DNA of 64,000 nucleotides from contig NZ_CP017111.1 of assembly GCF_001723605.1 (NCBI RefSeq), positions 496,001-560,000 of the forward strand, in the 5' to 3' direction. The translations under genes and the position numbers were made by a program. Positions 26,981 through 35,872 of the stretch are shown here, piece after piece; within the stretch, counting starts at the first letter, position 1, and each line of letters opens with the position of its first letter. Under the pieces are notes generated by a model. The model was not told the DNA's origin. It worked only from the letters and a program-made list of their open reading frames with translations, and searched no databases. The stretch is from Sulfurospirillum halorespirans DSM 13726 (GTDB lineage Bacteria; Campylobacterota; Campylobacteria; Campylobacterales; Sulfurospirillaceae).

Positions 26981-27456
26981 TTTGAAAGTTCCTCCAAAAG
27001 CGCGTCGAGTTTTTCAAGGGTAAGATTTTCGATGTAATCATCATTGAGTCGCATACAAGGCGCTGTGCCACAGGAGCCTAAACACTCGACCAAGGAGAGG
27101 GTAAATTTGCCATCTTTTGTGGTTTCGCCCGCTTTAATCCCAAGACGGTTTTGCAGATGCTCTTGCAAGGTTTTAGAACCTGCCAGCATACAGGAGAGTG
27201 TTTTGCACAGCTGAATGTGGTGCGTCCCAATGGGCTGAAGCAGAAACATCGAGTAAAAGGAAGCGACCGAGTAGACATCCATCGCCGAACATCCCAATTT
27301 TTTCGCCACAAATTGCATCGCATCGAGGCTGATCCACCCCTCTTGGTACTGAACCATCCATAACGAAGGGAGCATCAAGGAACTTTTATCGGGGTAGCGC
27401 TCTAACAGAGCACTGAATTTTTCTTCATTGTCTTGATTGAATAAAAAAGTACTCAT
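26977..27456 (-). CDS. nuoE: NADH-quinone oxidoreductase subunit E
   Basis: This 159-residue thioredoxin-like 2Fe-2S subunit has its four ligands in [11 protein letters not shown] (C-x4-C) and [15 protein letters not shown] (C-x3-C). The helical N-terminal region ([20 protein letters not shown]) is typical. It binds NuoF in the NADH dehydrogenase module. Four-base overlaps join it to nuoCD upstream and nuoF downstream. Confidence 0.95.
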   Translation of the reverse strand: MSTFLFNQDNEEKFSALLERYPDKSSLMLPSLWMVQYQEGWISLDAMQFVAKKLGCSAMDVYSVASFYSMFLLQPIGTHHIQLCKTLSCMLAGSKTLQEHLQNRLGIKAGETTKDGKFTLSLVECLGSCGTAPCMRLNDDYIENLTLEKLDALLEELSK

Positions 27457-29120
27457 CGATCCAACTCCCCTGCGATGATATTGAGACTGCCCAAGGTCAA
27501 AACTGCGTCCGCGATCATGCTGCCTTCAATGATGCGTGGGTACGCCGCCATCGCGTAAAAACAGGGCGGTCTGACTTTGACTTTGTACGGTGTTCCACTG
27601 CCATCGCTGACGATGAAAAAGCCCAGCTCTCCGTTCGCACCTTCAATAGCTCGGTAATACTCAGAAGTGGGCACTTTCACCCCCTCGTAGACGAGTTTAA
27701 ATTGATTCATTAAGCCTTCGATGTTGCCATACACCTCTTTTTTAGGCGGTAGGGAGATCGCGTGATCTTGCACGCAAATAGGCCCCTGCGGTAAGCGTTG
27801 CATCGCTTGATTAATGATGCGCGTGCTCTGTTTGATCTCTTCAAAACGCACCATCATACGATCGTATACATCGCCAACACTGCCTAAAGCAATGTCAAAG
27901 TCAAACGTCTCGTAGTGGTAATAAGGTGCTGTGACACGAAGGTCGTAAGGCACACCACACGCGCGTAAATTGGGCCCGCTCAGTCCTCGGTTGATCGCAT
28001 CCTCTTTGGAAATAATGCCCACATTTTGCGTACGGTCGTGAAAAATGCGGTTGTGTTCAATCAGTTTGAGTGTATCGCTGACCCCTTCTTTGATCTCTTT
28101 AAGGCACACTTTAAGATCATGCTCAAAGCCATCGTACAAATCGTAACTCATGCCACCAATACGCATGTACGAGTTGGTTAGACGCGCACCCGTGAGTTTG
28201 GAGAGAAGGTCGTACACTTTTTCGCGAGGGTTGTAGAGGTACCAGTAATTGGTTAGGGCTCCCATATCCACCAAAATCGCCGCTAAACAGACGAGATGGT
28301 CGATGATGCGTGAAAGCTCACCGATGATAACACGAATAAACTTAGCACGCTCAGGCAGATCAACACCTAAAATTCCCTCAACGGCATGGGCGTAAGCGAT
28401 GTTGTTTAAAATGGCCGAGCAGTAATTCAGGCGATCAGTATAAGGAATGATTTGATTGTACGTATGGTTTTCGCACGACTTTTCAAAACCGCGGTGCAAG
28501 TAGCCGATCTCACTGACCGCAGAGGTGATGTTTTCACCATCAAGTGCCACAAACGTGCGAATCGTACCGTGACTTGCGGGGTGTGCAGGGCCAAGGTTGA
28601 GAAACATCAGATCTTCATGCGAGGTGTAGCCTTTGGCTTTAAGGCGTGGCGTCATCTCGTCCATCAAGGTATCGCTTTGATGGCAAAGTTGCCCTTGTGT
28701 GATCGGATAGTCTTTGCGTAAAGGGTGACCCACAAACTCTTTGTGATTTAAAATACGTTTGAGGTTGGGGTGATTTTTAAAGTGAATGCCATACTGATCC
28801 CAAATCTCTCGCTCCGCCCAATTCGCACTTTTAAACAGCGGTGTCACACTAAGAGTTGCAAGGGAGCTGTCGATGTAGGTTTTGATCGTGATGAGGTTTT
28901 GAAAATTCTGATCGCGCAAAAGATAGACAACGGCAAAACGCTCGGGTTGATTGTTTACATGTAAATAATCAATGGCAGTAATATCGACCAAAAAGGTGTA
29001 TTTATCCTCTTCCAATAGTGTTTGCAAAGCTTTGAAAATAAGCGCTTTATCTAAAACAAACGCGCCATACGCATCCACGGTGTAAGCGGTTTTGAACTGT
29101 TCTTTAAAGGATTTAGACAT
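27453..29120 (-). CDS. nuoCD: NADH-quinone oxidoreductase fused subunits C and D
   Basis: 555 residues from ATG 29120, which has AAAGGAG upstream and overlaps the nuoB stop by 8 bases. Residues up to about 160 are NuoC, with [20 protein letters not shown] and GHPLRKDYP. The rest is NuoD, with [20 protein letters not shown], ending in the conserved [18 protein letters not shown]. The fusion is found in E. coli and many others. The NuoD part forms much of the quinone site with NuoB. One TTACATGTAA copy (28955-28964) gives YLHVNN in the NuoC part. Confidence 0.95.
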   Translation of the reverse strand: MSKSFKEQFKTAYTVDAYGAFVLDKALIFKALQTLLEEDKYTFLVDITAIDYLHVNNQPERFAVVYLLRDQNFQNLITIKTYIDSSLATLSVTPLFKSANWAEREIWDQYGIHFKNHPNLKRILNHKEFVGHPLRKDYPITQGQLCHQSDTLMDEMTPRLKAKGYTSHEDLMFLNLGPAHPASHGTIRTFVALDGENITSAVSEIGYLHRGFEKSCENHTYNQIIPYTDRLNYCSAILNNIAYAHAVEGILGVDLPERAKFIRVIIGELSRIIDHLVCLAAILVDMGALTNYWYLYNPREKVYDLLSKLTGARLTNSYMRIGGMSYDLYDGFEHDLKVCLKEIKEGVSDTLKLIEHNRIFHDRTQNVGIISKEDAINRGLSGPNLRACGVPYDLRVTAPYYHYETFDFDIALGSVGDVYDRMMVRFEEIKQSTRIINQAMQRLPQGPICVQDHAISLPPKKEVYGNIEGLMNQFKLVYEGVKVPTSEYYRAIEGANGELGFFIVSDGSGTPYKVKVRPPCFYAMAAYPRIIEGSMIADAVLTLGSLNIIAGELDR

Positions 29121-29631
29121 CGAGCACTCCTTTAAAAACACGTTTAGCGCGATCATCTAAAAGGCTCTGTGTTGCTTGAATCTTTTGAACCTCTAAAAGG
29201 GCGTCCAAAAAGGCTTCAGGACGCGGTGGACAGCCTGCGACATACACATCGACGGGAATGATGCTATCAATGCCTTGAAGGGTTGTGTAGTTGTCGTAAA
29301 AACCACCGCTACAGGCACACGCTCCTGCGCTGATGACCCATTTGGGCTCGCTCATTTGATCGTAAATTTTCTTTAAAATCGGCGCTTGTTTGTAACTGAC
29401 CGTTCCTGCAATGATGAGCAGATCGGCTTGGCGAGGTGAAAAACGCACAACTTCGGCACCAAAACGGGAGATGTCGTATTTGCTACTTGCTACGCTCATA
29501 AATTCGATGGCACAACAGGCGGTTCCAAAAACATACGGCCACATGGAGGATTCTCTTGCCCATGAAATGGCACTGTCCAGTTTGGTGGTAATGAGGCTTT
29601 GCCCAAAAATTGCTTCTGCGCCTACTGCCAT
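29113..29631 (-). CDS. nuoB: NADH-quinone oxidoreductase subunit B
   Basis: This 172-residue subunit binds the terminal 4Fe-4S cluster N2. The adjacent cysteines are in [20 protein letters not shown], and the others in [13 protein letters not shown] and [15 protein letters not shown]. It passes electrons to quinone at the interface with NuoD. It overlaps nuoA by about 10 bases and nuoCD by 8. Confidence 0.95.
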   Translation of the reverse strand: MAVGAEAIFGQSLITTKLDSAISWARESSMWPYVFGTACCAIEFMSVASSKYDISRFGAEVVRFSPRQADLLIIAGTVSYKQAPILKKIYDQMSEPKWVISAGACACSGGFYDNYTTLQGIDSIIPVDVYVAGCPPRPEAFLDALLEVQKIQATQSLLDDRAKRVFKGVLDV

Positions 29632-29984
29632 GAGAGTGCCTTAATTTTGTAGATGTAAATGAGACCCAGCAGAAGCAGTCCGATGAAGGTAAACATCTCA
29701 AAAAGCCCAAAAAGGGAGAGTTCACGCACGTTGACTGCCCAAGGAAACATAAAGACGATCTCCACATCAAAGAGAACAAATAAAATCGCCACCAGATAAA
29801 ACTTGGCGCTAAAGCGACTTTCACTGTTTCCGATGGGAGAACTAATTCCACTTTCATACACACTGTTTTTGGCTTTATTGCCACTGTTAGAAGGGCCTAA
29901 TTTTCGACTGAGTAAAAAAAGTGTGGGAAGAAGGATGACCAGTAGAGCGACGATTGAAGAAGCTAACATAAGTTCGAGTGACAT
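29622..29984 (-). CDS. nuoA: NADH-quinone oxidoreductase subunit A
   Basis: 120 residues from ATG 29984, giving the normal NuoA length; a longer reading frame reaches 30062 but its start is unlikely. Three membrane segments and the motif YESGISSPIGNSESRFSAKF, with the conserved loop and FVLFDVEIVFMFPWAV, identify it. It borders the quinone site. First gene of the minus-strand nuo operon, so its promoter lies between 29985 and about 30100. Confidence 0.93.
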   Translation of the reverse strand: MSLELMLASSIVALLVILLPTLFLLSRKLGPSNSGNKAKNSVYESGISSPIGNSESRFSAKFYLVAILFVLFDVEIVFMFPWAVNVRELSLFGLFEMFTFIGLLLLGLIYIYKIKALSWQ

Positions 29985-30111
29985 GGGCGCATCTTTCGTT
30001 GAAGTTCGATGAATTGATGATAGCCAAAGATTTTTAAAATGTACGTAAAAAAAGAAAATCAATTGTGATTCGTCAAAAGAGGAGCTCTTAAGTGATTTTT
30101 TTATAAAATAG

Positions 30112-30117
30112 CCCCAA
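30112..30117 (+). promoter_or_regulatory. Possible -10 box for the L,D-carboxypeptidase gene
   Basis: TATAAA in the context TTTTTTATAAAATAGCC lies about 60 bases before the start codon at 30178, after a T-run that is typical upstream of sigma-70 promoters in this phylum. Confidence 0.45.
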
Positions 30118-30177
30118 AAATTGTAGTAGACTGAAGTGCTGTCTCTAGCAGTGAATGTCTATGTAAAGAGGGGTTGT

Positions 30178-31275
30178 ATGCGCTATCTGTTCTTTTTGTC
30201 TCTGTGTGCTCTTGCCTTGTATGCGGCAACGGCTGAGGATATTTATAAAATCTACAAAACGAAAGGTATCAACGCTGTTGAGGATTTCCTCAAAAAAGAG
30301 TTTGAATCCAAAGAGGTGAAAGCTCCGATTAAAGAGGTTAAAAAAGAGAAAGAAGAAATTCTCGAACCTGCGGTGAAACTGGGTCAAAATAGGTTTGTTA
30401 AACCAAAAACACCGAGCGAAAAAGAGAGTGTATCCCGTGATTACTGGCTCAAACACCTTAAAGGGCTTGATGTCAGTTATGGCTATTATGAAGATGTCGA
30501 GTCGCTTGTTGTCTGTGAAAAAGAGAAAAAACGGTGTGAAGTCTATCACGTCGAAACCGATGGTTTGAAACTGGTGCGTGGGCATGATGATGTGATTATG
30601 GGTAAAAGTGGCGATAAGCTCAAACGAGGCGATCTGAAAACGCCTGTAGGGGTTTATGAGATCACAAGACGCTTTAAGCCGACAGATCAATTCTATGGAC
30701 CACTGGCGTTTGTGCTCTCCTACCCCAATCTTTTTGATACATTACGCAATAAAAGCGGCGATGGTATTTGGATTCACGGTATGCCCATTGATGGGAAAGA
30801 TCGTGATGATCGTACCAAAGGGTGTGTTGCCTTTGAAAACAACCAACTTTTAACGCTCGATACTGAAATCAACGCGCAAAGTGCTGTTGTGATTATTGGA
30901 GAATCCAAAGTTCCTAAGATGACGCGCGAACAAATTGCAACGATTTTAAGTGAAGTGTACAAATGGCAACGTGCTTGGAAAGTCAATGACATCAATGCCT
31001 ATTTGAACTTTTACTCCAACGATTTCAAAAAATCGGACGGATCGGGCAAAGTGCAATTTTCCAATATGAAAAAGCAGATTTTTTCACGTAAAGAGACAAA
31101 AACCATTCTTTTTGAGCATGTCACCATTGCTCCTTACCCAACCTTGGATGATCGCAGACTCTTTAAAGTCTCGTTTTTCCAAACCTATAAAAGTCCTTCG
31201 TTTGCTTCCAAAGGCGAGAAAGAGCTTTACATAGAGCTTATCGGTGATAAAATGCAGGTTTTGGCTGAGAAATAA
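30178..31275 (+). CDS. pgp2: Csd6/Pgp2-type L,D-transpeptidase-fold peptidoglycan carboxypeptidase
   Basis: 365 residues from ATG 30178 with GAGGGG upstream. A secretion signal (RYLFFLSLCALALYAATA) is followed by a helical N-terminal region rich in Lys and Glu, and a YkuD-type domain with its catalytic HG in IWIHGMPIDG and TKGCVAFENN holding the Cys. An NTF2-like C-terminal domain (about 265-365) follows. This three-part layout is that of H. pylori Csd6 and C. jejuni Pgp2, which trim peptidoglycan tetrapeptides to tripeptides and set helical cell shape. The alanine racemase gene follows two genes later. Confidence 0.88.
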   Translation: MRYLFFLSLCALALYAATAEDIYKIYKTKGINAVEDFLKKEFESKEVKAPIKEVKKEKEEILEPAVKLGQNRFVKPKTPSEKESVSRDYWLKHLKGLDVSYGYYEDVESLVVCEKEKKRCEVYHVETDGLKLVRGHDDVIMGKSGDKLKRGDLKTPVGVYEITRRFKPTDQFYGPLAFVLSYPNLFDTLRNKSGDGIWIHGMPIDGKDRDDRTKGCVAFENNQLLTLDTEINAQSAVVIIGESKVPKMTREQIATILSEVYKWQRAWKVNDINAYLNFYSNDFKKSDGSGKVQFSNMKKQIFSRKETKTILFEHVTIAPYPTLDDRRLFKVSFFQTYKSPSFASKGEKELYIELIGDKMQVLAEK

Positions 31276-31284
31276 GGATAGAAG

Positions 31285-31521
31285 ATGAATTCAAACGAAA
31301 TAGAGATCGATAAAGAGCTTGCTAAACTCATTGACGCGAGAGATGCGTTTATGGAGTATATTGATGCACAGGTTCCAAAAGATGGCAAAGGGATCGCGTT
31401 TGATTTTTCAAGCGCCCCAATGCTTGATGCAAAAACGGTGTACGAACATTTTTATAAACTCGATTATCAAGCCCGTAAAATCAGGGGTTTTGTAATCCGC
31501 AATCTTGGGGTGAAAGCGTAA
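31285..31521 (+). CDS. Small conserved protein of unknown function
   Basis: 78 residues, acidic at the N terminus (MNSNEIEIDKELAKLIDARD) and basic at the C terminus, with no membrane segment, signal or cysteine. Helical character is likely throughout. AAGGATAGAAG precedes the ATG. It is tightly spaced between the cell-shape carboxypeptidase (9 bases) and alanine racemase (4 bases), so it is co-transcribed with both and may have a cell-envelope role. I do not recognise a family. Confidence 0.7.
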   Translation: MNSNEIEIDKELAKLIDARDAFMEYIDAQVPKDGKGIAFDFSSAPMLDAKTVYEHFYKLDYQARKIRGFVIRNLGVKA

Positions 31522-31525
31522 AACA

Positions 31526-32554
31526 ATGGCATTTATTACACTGAATAAAGCACACTTTTTTCATAATCTTGATCTTTTGTGTGCCAAAGCTGGGGGCAAA
31601 ACAAAGCTCATGGCGGTTTTAAAAGATAACGCGTATGGGCATGACCTCAGAGTCATGGCAGAGCTTGCTTCGGAGTATGGTCTCTTGCGCGCTGCGGTTA
31701 AAAATATCGAAGAAGCAGAACGTATCGCCGATCTGTTTGAAGAGGTTTTGGTGTTAGTCGACCATCCTACATGTAAAACACTCTCTCCTTCTATCTCGCT
31801 TGCAACACACTCCTATGAAGCGCTTCAAGCACTTCCTGAGGGTGCTTCGATTCATCTCAGTCTTGATTCGGGGATGCACCGCAATGGCATTAAAGAAGAC
31901 GGTATTGAAGAGGCGATGGCACTGATACATGCTAAAAAATTGCGCTTAAAAGGGGTCTTTACCCATTTTAGAAGTGCGGATGAGCTAAACAGTGAACTCT
32001 TCTGGCAACGTGCCAATTTTGAGCGCGCGAAACTCAAAATCAAAGCGATTGCGCAAGCGTATGGAATGCCTTTTATTGCCTTTCACTCGTGCAACTCCGC
32101 AGCGCTCTTGCGTGTAAGCTCCATCGGGAGTGATGATTATGCCCGTTCAGGCATCGCGATGTATGGCTACACCACGCTTCCTTCCTCCATCGCTTCGTTT
32201 GATCTCAAACCTGTTCTTGCCCTTTGGGCAGAAAAGCTGAGTTCTCGCATCTTGAAAAAAGGCGAACGCGTCGGATACGGTGGGGTTTATGAAGCCCAAG
32301 AGGACGAACTCATCTCAACCTATGACATTGGCTATGGGGATGGATTTTTTCGTTTTGATGGCTTTACGCCTGTGACAATGGCAGATGGCAGTCTCACCAA
32401 AGGACGCATGTCTATGGACAGTTTTTGCCTTGGAGGCGACGCCAAAAAGGTCTGCATGTTTGAGGATGCAAATCCTTTGGCGAAGCAGTTTAATACAATC
32501 AGTTATGAGATCATCACAAAGCTCTATCCTGCGTTAAAGCGAGTTATTATTTAA
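31526..32554 (+). CDS. alr: Alanine racemase
   Basis: The 342-residue PLP enzyme makes D-alanine for peptidoglycan. Lys33 in LMAVLKDNAYGHDL is the cofactor lysine, and the second catalytic base is the Tyr in GERVGYGGVYEAQE. The domain switch is near LSLDSGMHRNGI, and the C-terminal beta domain contains GRMSMDSFCLG. It is slightly shorter than the E. coli enzyme (359), as in other Campylobacterota. The DNA at 31768-31777 (CTACATGTAA) is a one-mismatch copy of the palindrome. Confidence 0.93.
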   Translation: MAFITLNKAHFFHNLDLLCAKAGGKTKLMAVLKDNAYGHDLRVMAELASEYGLLRAAVKNIEEAERIADLFEEVLVLVDHPTCKTLSPSISLATHSYEALQALPEGASIHLSLDSGMHRNGIKEDGIEEAMALIHAKKLRLKGVFTHFRSADELNSELFWQRANFERAKLKIKAIAQAYGMPFIAFHSCNSAALLRVSSIGSDDYARSGIAMYGYTTLPSSIASFDLKPVLALWAEKLSSRILKKGERVGYGGVYEAQEDELISTYDIGYGDGFFRFDGFTPVTMADGSLTKGRMSMDSFCLGGDAKKVCMFEDANPLAKQFNTISYEIITKLYPALKRVII

Positions 32555-32596
32555 CGGATGCTACGCACCTTTTTTTCTCTCATTGTTGAAGATACC

Positions 32597-32615
32597 GTTA
32601 CGCAAACGGCGTAAC
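32597..32615. terminator. Hairpin between convergent alr and GGDEF genes
   Basis: GTTACGC and GCGTAAC pair perfectly around AAACG, midway between two convergent stop codons. A T-run (CACCTTTTTTTCTC) lies about 25 bases upstream on the plus strand, not after the hairpin, so only weak termination can be inferred. Confidence 0.45.
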
Positions 32616-32616
32616 A

Positions 32617-33870
32617 TTAATGATTTAACTCTGTGGTTTGAAGTTTTACCTCGATGGCATTGCCCTCTTTGGCTGAGGCTGCAACAAGGGCACTCTCGGC
32701 CCTGGCTTTAAAGCTACCGATGGTGTCTTTGGGCGAAATTGAAGTGATGCCATAACTGCAACTGATTTTGCCTACTCTGGCAAATTTGGTTTCATCTAAA
32801 ATTGCTTGAAGTTTTTTAGCCACGCGTTGACCTGCCCGAAAATCAACATCAGGCAAAAGCAGGGCGAATTGGTCACTGCTCCACTTCCCAAAAATATCTA
32901 CTTCACGTGTATGTTTAATCACTAACTGTATAAAATCTTTTTTAAGGGTTGTCACCACTTCTGCTGGAAAGACTTTGGTGAGGTTTTTGAGCATCGTAAT
33001 GTCGATCAGAACCAGCGTTAATTGGGTGTGGTAGCGTTTATGACGTTTGTACTCTTGATCGATGTGTTCTTGCACTTTAGAGAAGTTAATGATATTGAGC
33101 ACCTTGTCAAAATGGCTCGTTGTATCGCTGGAGTATTGCGAATTGAGGTTTTGCAAGAGCTCTTTTTTCGCGGCTATGGAGAGTGCAAATGTCAGCATCT
33201 GCGTGCATTTTTCGATCATATCTGTCTGTTCTTCAAGAAATTTTGCATTACTGCTTGCAAGAACAAGATTGCCCAAAGCGGTTTCACTGCGAGGTTCTTT
33301 TAACGCAAAGCTAAAAAGCGTGACCGGTCTGTTCTCTACCTTAACGCTCTCTTTGGATGTCATGCGCTTTTCCAAAAAACAGTTAATGGCAAACGTCTCA
33401 ACAGCACTTCTCGAAGGGTTTGTACGAAACGGTAAAATCTCTTTAGAACGAAATGTGGCTTTGATAAACTCATTTTCATTGTAAAGGCTTAGACTCTCTT
33501 TGTTGTAGATAAATAGCAGACTTGATTCAAGATGCAGGCTCTCTTCAAGCATTTCAAGCGCTTTGATCACATTAATCCGAGTCGAGAGTGAGGAGAAGAG
33601 AATGTCTGAAATACGTTGCAACTCTGCAAATTCATTGGGAGGTATGGGCGCATTTTTATCCATACGCTGTTTGAAAATAAGCGGTGTTAAGGTGAGCGTA
33701 AAGAGAAGTCCTGCGGTTAAGAGTTTAATAAAAATAAGCGTGTGAGGCGTTTGGAGTAAAATCTCATCGATCAACGAAGAGCCATAAAGCGATACACTGG
33801 TATACGCATCAAGAAACCAATAGAGTAATGTGATAAGAGAAGCAAGGATAAAATAGTGTTGTTTGCTCAT
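32617..33870 (-). CDS. Membrane protein with degenerate GGDEF domain
   Basis: 417 residues. Two N-terminal membrane segments (FILASLITLLYWFLDAY and IFIKLLTAGLLFTLTLTPLI) are followed by a GAF-like region (about 80-230) and a GGDEF-fold domain (about 260-410). The active-site loop, normally GGDEF, reads SSDQF (in IFGKWSSDQFALLLPD), so diguanylate cyclase activity is doubtful. It may have kept GTP or c-di-GMP sensing or act as a scaffold. It is the last gene of a run that starts with rsmG. Confidence 0.85.
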   Translation of the reverse strand: MSKQHYFILASLITLLYWFLDAYTSVSLYGSSLIDEILLQTPHTLIFIKLLTAGLLFTLTLTPLIFKQRMDKNAPIPPNEFAELQRISDILFSSLSTRINVIKALEMLEESLHLESSLLFIYNKESLSLYNENEFIKATFRSKEILPFRTNPSRSAVETFAINCFLEKRMTSKESVKVENRPVTLFSFALKEPRSETALGNLVLASSNAKFLEEQTDMIEKCTQMLTFALSIAAKKELLQNLNSQYSSDTTSHFDKVLNIINFSKVQEHIDQEYKRHKRYHTQLTLVLIDITMLKNLTKVFPAEVVTTLKKDFIQLVIKHTREVDIFGKWSSDQFALLLPDVDFRAGQRVAKKLQAILDETKFARVGKISCSYGITSISPKDTIGSFKARAESALVAASAKEGNAIEVKLQTTELNH

Positions 33871-33881
33871 ATACCCTCGTG

Positions 33882-34259
33882 TTAAAGTGATTTAATACCG
33901 GTTTCAAATAAGATGCCATCGATGGCATGAGACGCTGTAAATTCGATCTCATTCTCATCACTGCTTAAAAGTAACACTTTGCCATCAAAAAGGTAATCAT
34001 CGGCAATTTTTTGCGCGTGAAGGGCTAAGCTTTTATCGACGACAAAGTAAGAAGCACCCAAAGCATTGGCAAAAATGAGCTCTTTAATATGCCTTACATG
34101 TAAAGCAAAGGTAACCTTTTGCTCGACACAATACGCTGATAATGCAGGTTCAAATTCAAACAGAACCACGCCATTAGAAGGTGTTTTGGCAATCTCTTCA
34201 ACAGAGGCAACTTTGTAAAAAGGCTCGCTGGAAATAAGTTCATGACCGATAAGTATCAT
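33882..34259 (-). CDS. Conserved protein of unknown function
   Basis: 125 residues from ATG 34259, which overlaps the stop codon of the PP0621-type gene as TAATG. A longer frame to 34352 runs through that gene and is not credible. The sequence alternates strands and helices with the phrases VVLFEFEPALSAYC, IFANALGASYFVVDKSLA and DYLFDGKVLLLSSDENE, suggesting a small alpha/beta fold. No catalytic motif is seen. The Leu-His-Val in FALHVRHI is encoded by a TTACATGTAA copy. Relatives may sit beside rsmG in other Campylobacterota; function unknown. Confidence 0.65.
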   Translation of the reverse strand: MILIGHELISSEPFYKVASVEEIAKTPSNGVVLFEFEPALSAYCVEQKVTFALHVRHIKELIFANALGASYFVVDKSLALHAQKIADDYLFDGKVLLLSSDENEIEFTASHAIDGILFETGIKSL

Positions 34260-34483
34260 TAGGGCAACCTTGCACACTCTTTCGAGCAGTAAAAAAGTCC
34301 ATCTTTGATGATGGCCTCTTTGTGGCTGATAAAGGTTGAACACGCATGGCACTCGACCATCGTTTCACCCTCTAGAACTTTTTTAGAGGCACTTTTTTGA
34401 ATATCGTCTTTACGGCTATTTTTGAAAAAAAAGATATAAATCAGAAAGATGACACCGGCAAACAACGCAATTTTAATTAACAT
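34259..34483 (-). CDS. PP0621-family small membrane protein with treble-clef-like zinc motif
   Basis: About 74 residues. One membrane segment (IKIALFAGVIFLIYIFFF) is followed by a basic linker and a four-cysteine motif, MVECHACSTFISHKE then GLFYCSKECARL, typical of the PP0621 family of single-span proteins with a cytoplasmic zinc-binding tail. I choose ATG 34483, because GAAGG is well spaced for it; ATG 34489 lies too close. It overlaps the end of rsmG and is followed by a coupled gene. Function unknown. Confidence 0.78.
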   Translation of the reverse strand: MLIKIALFAGVIFLIYIFFFKNSRKDDIQKSASKKVLEGETMVECHACSTFISHKEAIIKDGLFYCSKECARLP

Positions 34484-35042
34484 TAACATCCTTCATAACA
34501 AGATAATAGCGTTTATCACGCTGGTAAACCTGACAATTTTTCAGCCCTTGGATCTCTTCATCGACCAATTCGCCTTTATAAAACAGAAGCGTAGTGGAAG
34601 GATCAATAAAGTTTTGACACAATTTTACCAACATTTTGGTGTTCGTAACCGCGCGTGAGCTAATCAGATCGACCTGAAAAGGTGTGACTTTTTCAACTCT
34701 GTTGGTCGATACATCGACATTTTTGAGTTCCAGTGTAGTTTTGGCTAAATGCAAGAACGCACTTTTCTTCGCAATCGGCTCAAACAGCGTAAAATGAACG
34801 TGTGGCAGAGCAAGGGCGAGTAAAAGACCTGGGAATCCAGCCCCTGTTCCTATGTCAATCGCACGTTTTAATTCATTTACATGTAAATACTGCAAAGGGT
34901 AAATGCTATCGTCCACATTTTTCAGCACCACCTCTTTGCTCTTCGCCCCAGAGATATTGTGGGTTTGGTTGTACTGAAGCAGAAGGGTCGAAAACAGATC
35001 CACATCTTGCCAAAAAGTATCGGGAAGCATGTATGCAGCCAT
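34473..35042 (-). CDS. rsmG: 16S rRNA (guanine-N7) methyltransferase
   Basis: The 189-residue SAM-dependent methyltransferase is recognised by AIDIGTGAGFPGLLLALALP, the SAM-binding loop, LFEPIAKKSAFLHLA, and ISSRAVTNTKML, the conserved Arg-Ala region. N-terminal QYNQTHNISGAKSKE replaces the usual WN(K/R)xxNLT motif. It methylates G527 (E. coli numbering) of 16S rRNA. In C. jejuni it also adjoins ribA and hemB as far as I recall. It starts an operon with three further genes. A TTACATGTAA copy encodes QYLHVNEL. Confidence 0.92.
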   Translation of the reverse strand: MAAYMLPDTFWQDVDLFSTLLLQYNQTHNISGAKSKEVVLKNVDDSIYPLQYLHVNELKRAIDIGTGAGFPGLLLALALPHVHFTLFEPIAKKSAFLHLAKTTLELKNVDVSTNRVEKVTPFQVDLISSRAVTNTKMLVKLCQNFIDPSTTLLFYKGELVDEEIQGLKNCQVYQRDKRYYLVMKDVNVN

Positions 35043-35177
35043 TGCCTAAAACCTTATGTGTCATTTAAGCTTTTATAATAGCAAAATAGCGATTAATGAG
35101 CGATTAATCTCTGAAAATGGGAGCGTTAAACGGTAAAACTAATTGTTTCTATTTAGCATTCATTTAGTAAGAAGCAG

Positions 35178-35183
35178 TAGAAT
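35178..35183 (+). promoter_or_regulatory. Possible -10 box of sodB
   Basis: TAGAAT in GCAGTAGAATGAAG lies 36 bases before the sodB start codon; AAAGGAG precedes the ATG. An AT-rich stretch upstream (35135-35165) might hold a Fur-type operator, but I cannot match one confidently. Confidence 0.4.
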
Positions 35184-35218
35184 GAAGTGTCTCTAAATTT
35201 TAAACAAAGGAGTTTTTT

Positions 35219-35815
35219 ATGGCTATTACTTTACCGGCACTTCCTTACGAAGCTAACGCACTAGAACCTCACATCTCAGCCAATACCCTTGGATTTCATC
35301 ATGGAAAGCATCATCAAACTTATGTTACCAATCTGAACAATCTTATCCAAGGCACTGAACTTGCCGAGGAGAGTCTTGAAAAGATCATTTTAGCGGTTGC
35401 CAATAAACCTGAAAAAGTGGGTATTTTTAACAATGCCGCTCAAGTTTGGAACCATACGTTTTACTGGAACTGTATGAAAAAAGGCGGCGGTGGCGCTCCA
35501 AGTGGCGCGATTGCGACTAAAATCACCGAAGATTTTGGAAGTTTTGAAGCCTTTGTCGAAGCGTTTAAAAGCGCTGGACTCACACAATTTGGTAGCGGTT
35601 GGGCCTGGCTTGTGCTTGAGGGTGGAAAACTGAAAATCACCAAAACAGCCAATGCTGACACACCTCTTGCACACGATCAAAAAGCGATTTTAACCGTTGA
35701 TGTTTGGGAGCATGCGTATTATCTGGATTATCAAAACAAACGTGCTGATTATTTGGATGTTTTCTTGAAAAGTCTTGTCAATTGGGATTTTGCTAACGCG
35801 AATTTAAAAGCATAA
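35219..35815 (+). CDS. sodB: Iron superoxide dismutase
   Basis: This 198-residue enzyme converts superoxide to peroxide and oxygen. Metal ligands are visible in order: His near GFHHGKHHQTYV, His in VWNHTFYWNCM, and Asp and His in LTVDVWEHAYYLDYQ. The position after the fourth helix reads TQFGSGWAWL, where the Gln and the WAW pattern favour iron over manganese. There is no signal peptide, so it is cytoplasmic. It stands as a single gene with its own promoter and a hairpin terminator. Confidence 0.95.
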   Translation: MAITLPALPYEANALEPHISANTLGFHHGKHHQTYVTNLNNLIQGTELAEESLEKIILAVANKPEKVGIFNNAAQVWNHTFYWNCMKKGGGGAPSGAIATKITEDFGSFEAFVEAFKSAGLTQFGSGWAWLVLEGGKLKITKTANADTPLAHDQKAILTVDVWEHAYYLDYQNKRADYLDVFLKSLVNWDFANANLKA

Positions 35816-35830
35816 GACGCTTTTTTTTCT

Positions 35831-35866
35831 GTTTACATGTAAAGTATTTTGGCTTTACATGTAAAC
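35831..35866. terminator. Bidirectional hairpin of paired TTTACATGTAAA palindromes between sodB and mscL
   Basis: GTTTACATGTAAAG and its exact reverse complement CTTTACATGTAAAC form a perfect 14-pair stem around TATTTTGG. It is followed by GCTTTTTTAC on the plus side and preceded by AAAAAAAAGC when read from the minus side. It sits between convergent stop codons, an almost ideal two-way intrinsic terminator. Confidence 0.75.
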
Positions 35867-35872
35867 GCTTTT

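Noticed and set aside
30145-30690. Minus-strand open frame of 181 codons opposite the L,D-carboxypeptidase gene
   Set aside because: Phe/Ile-rich composition is the mirror of a Lys/Glu-rich coding strand; the plus-strand protein has clear catalytic motifs.
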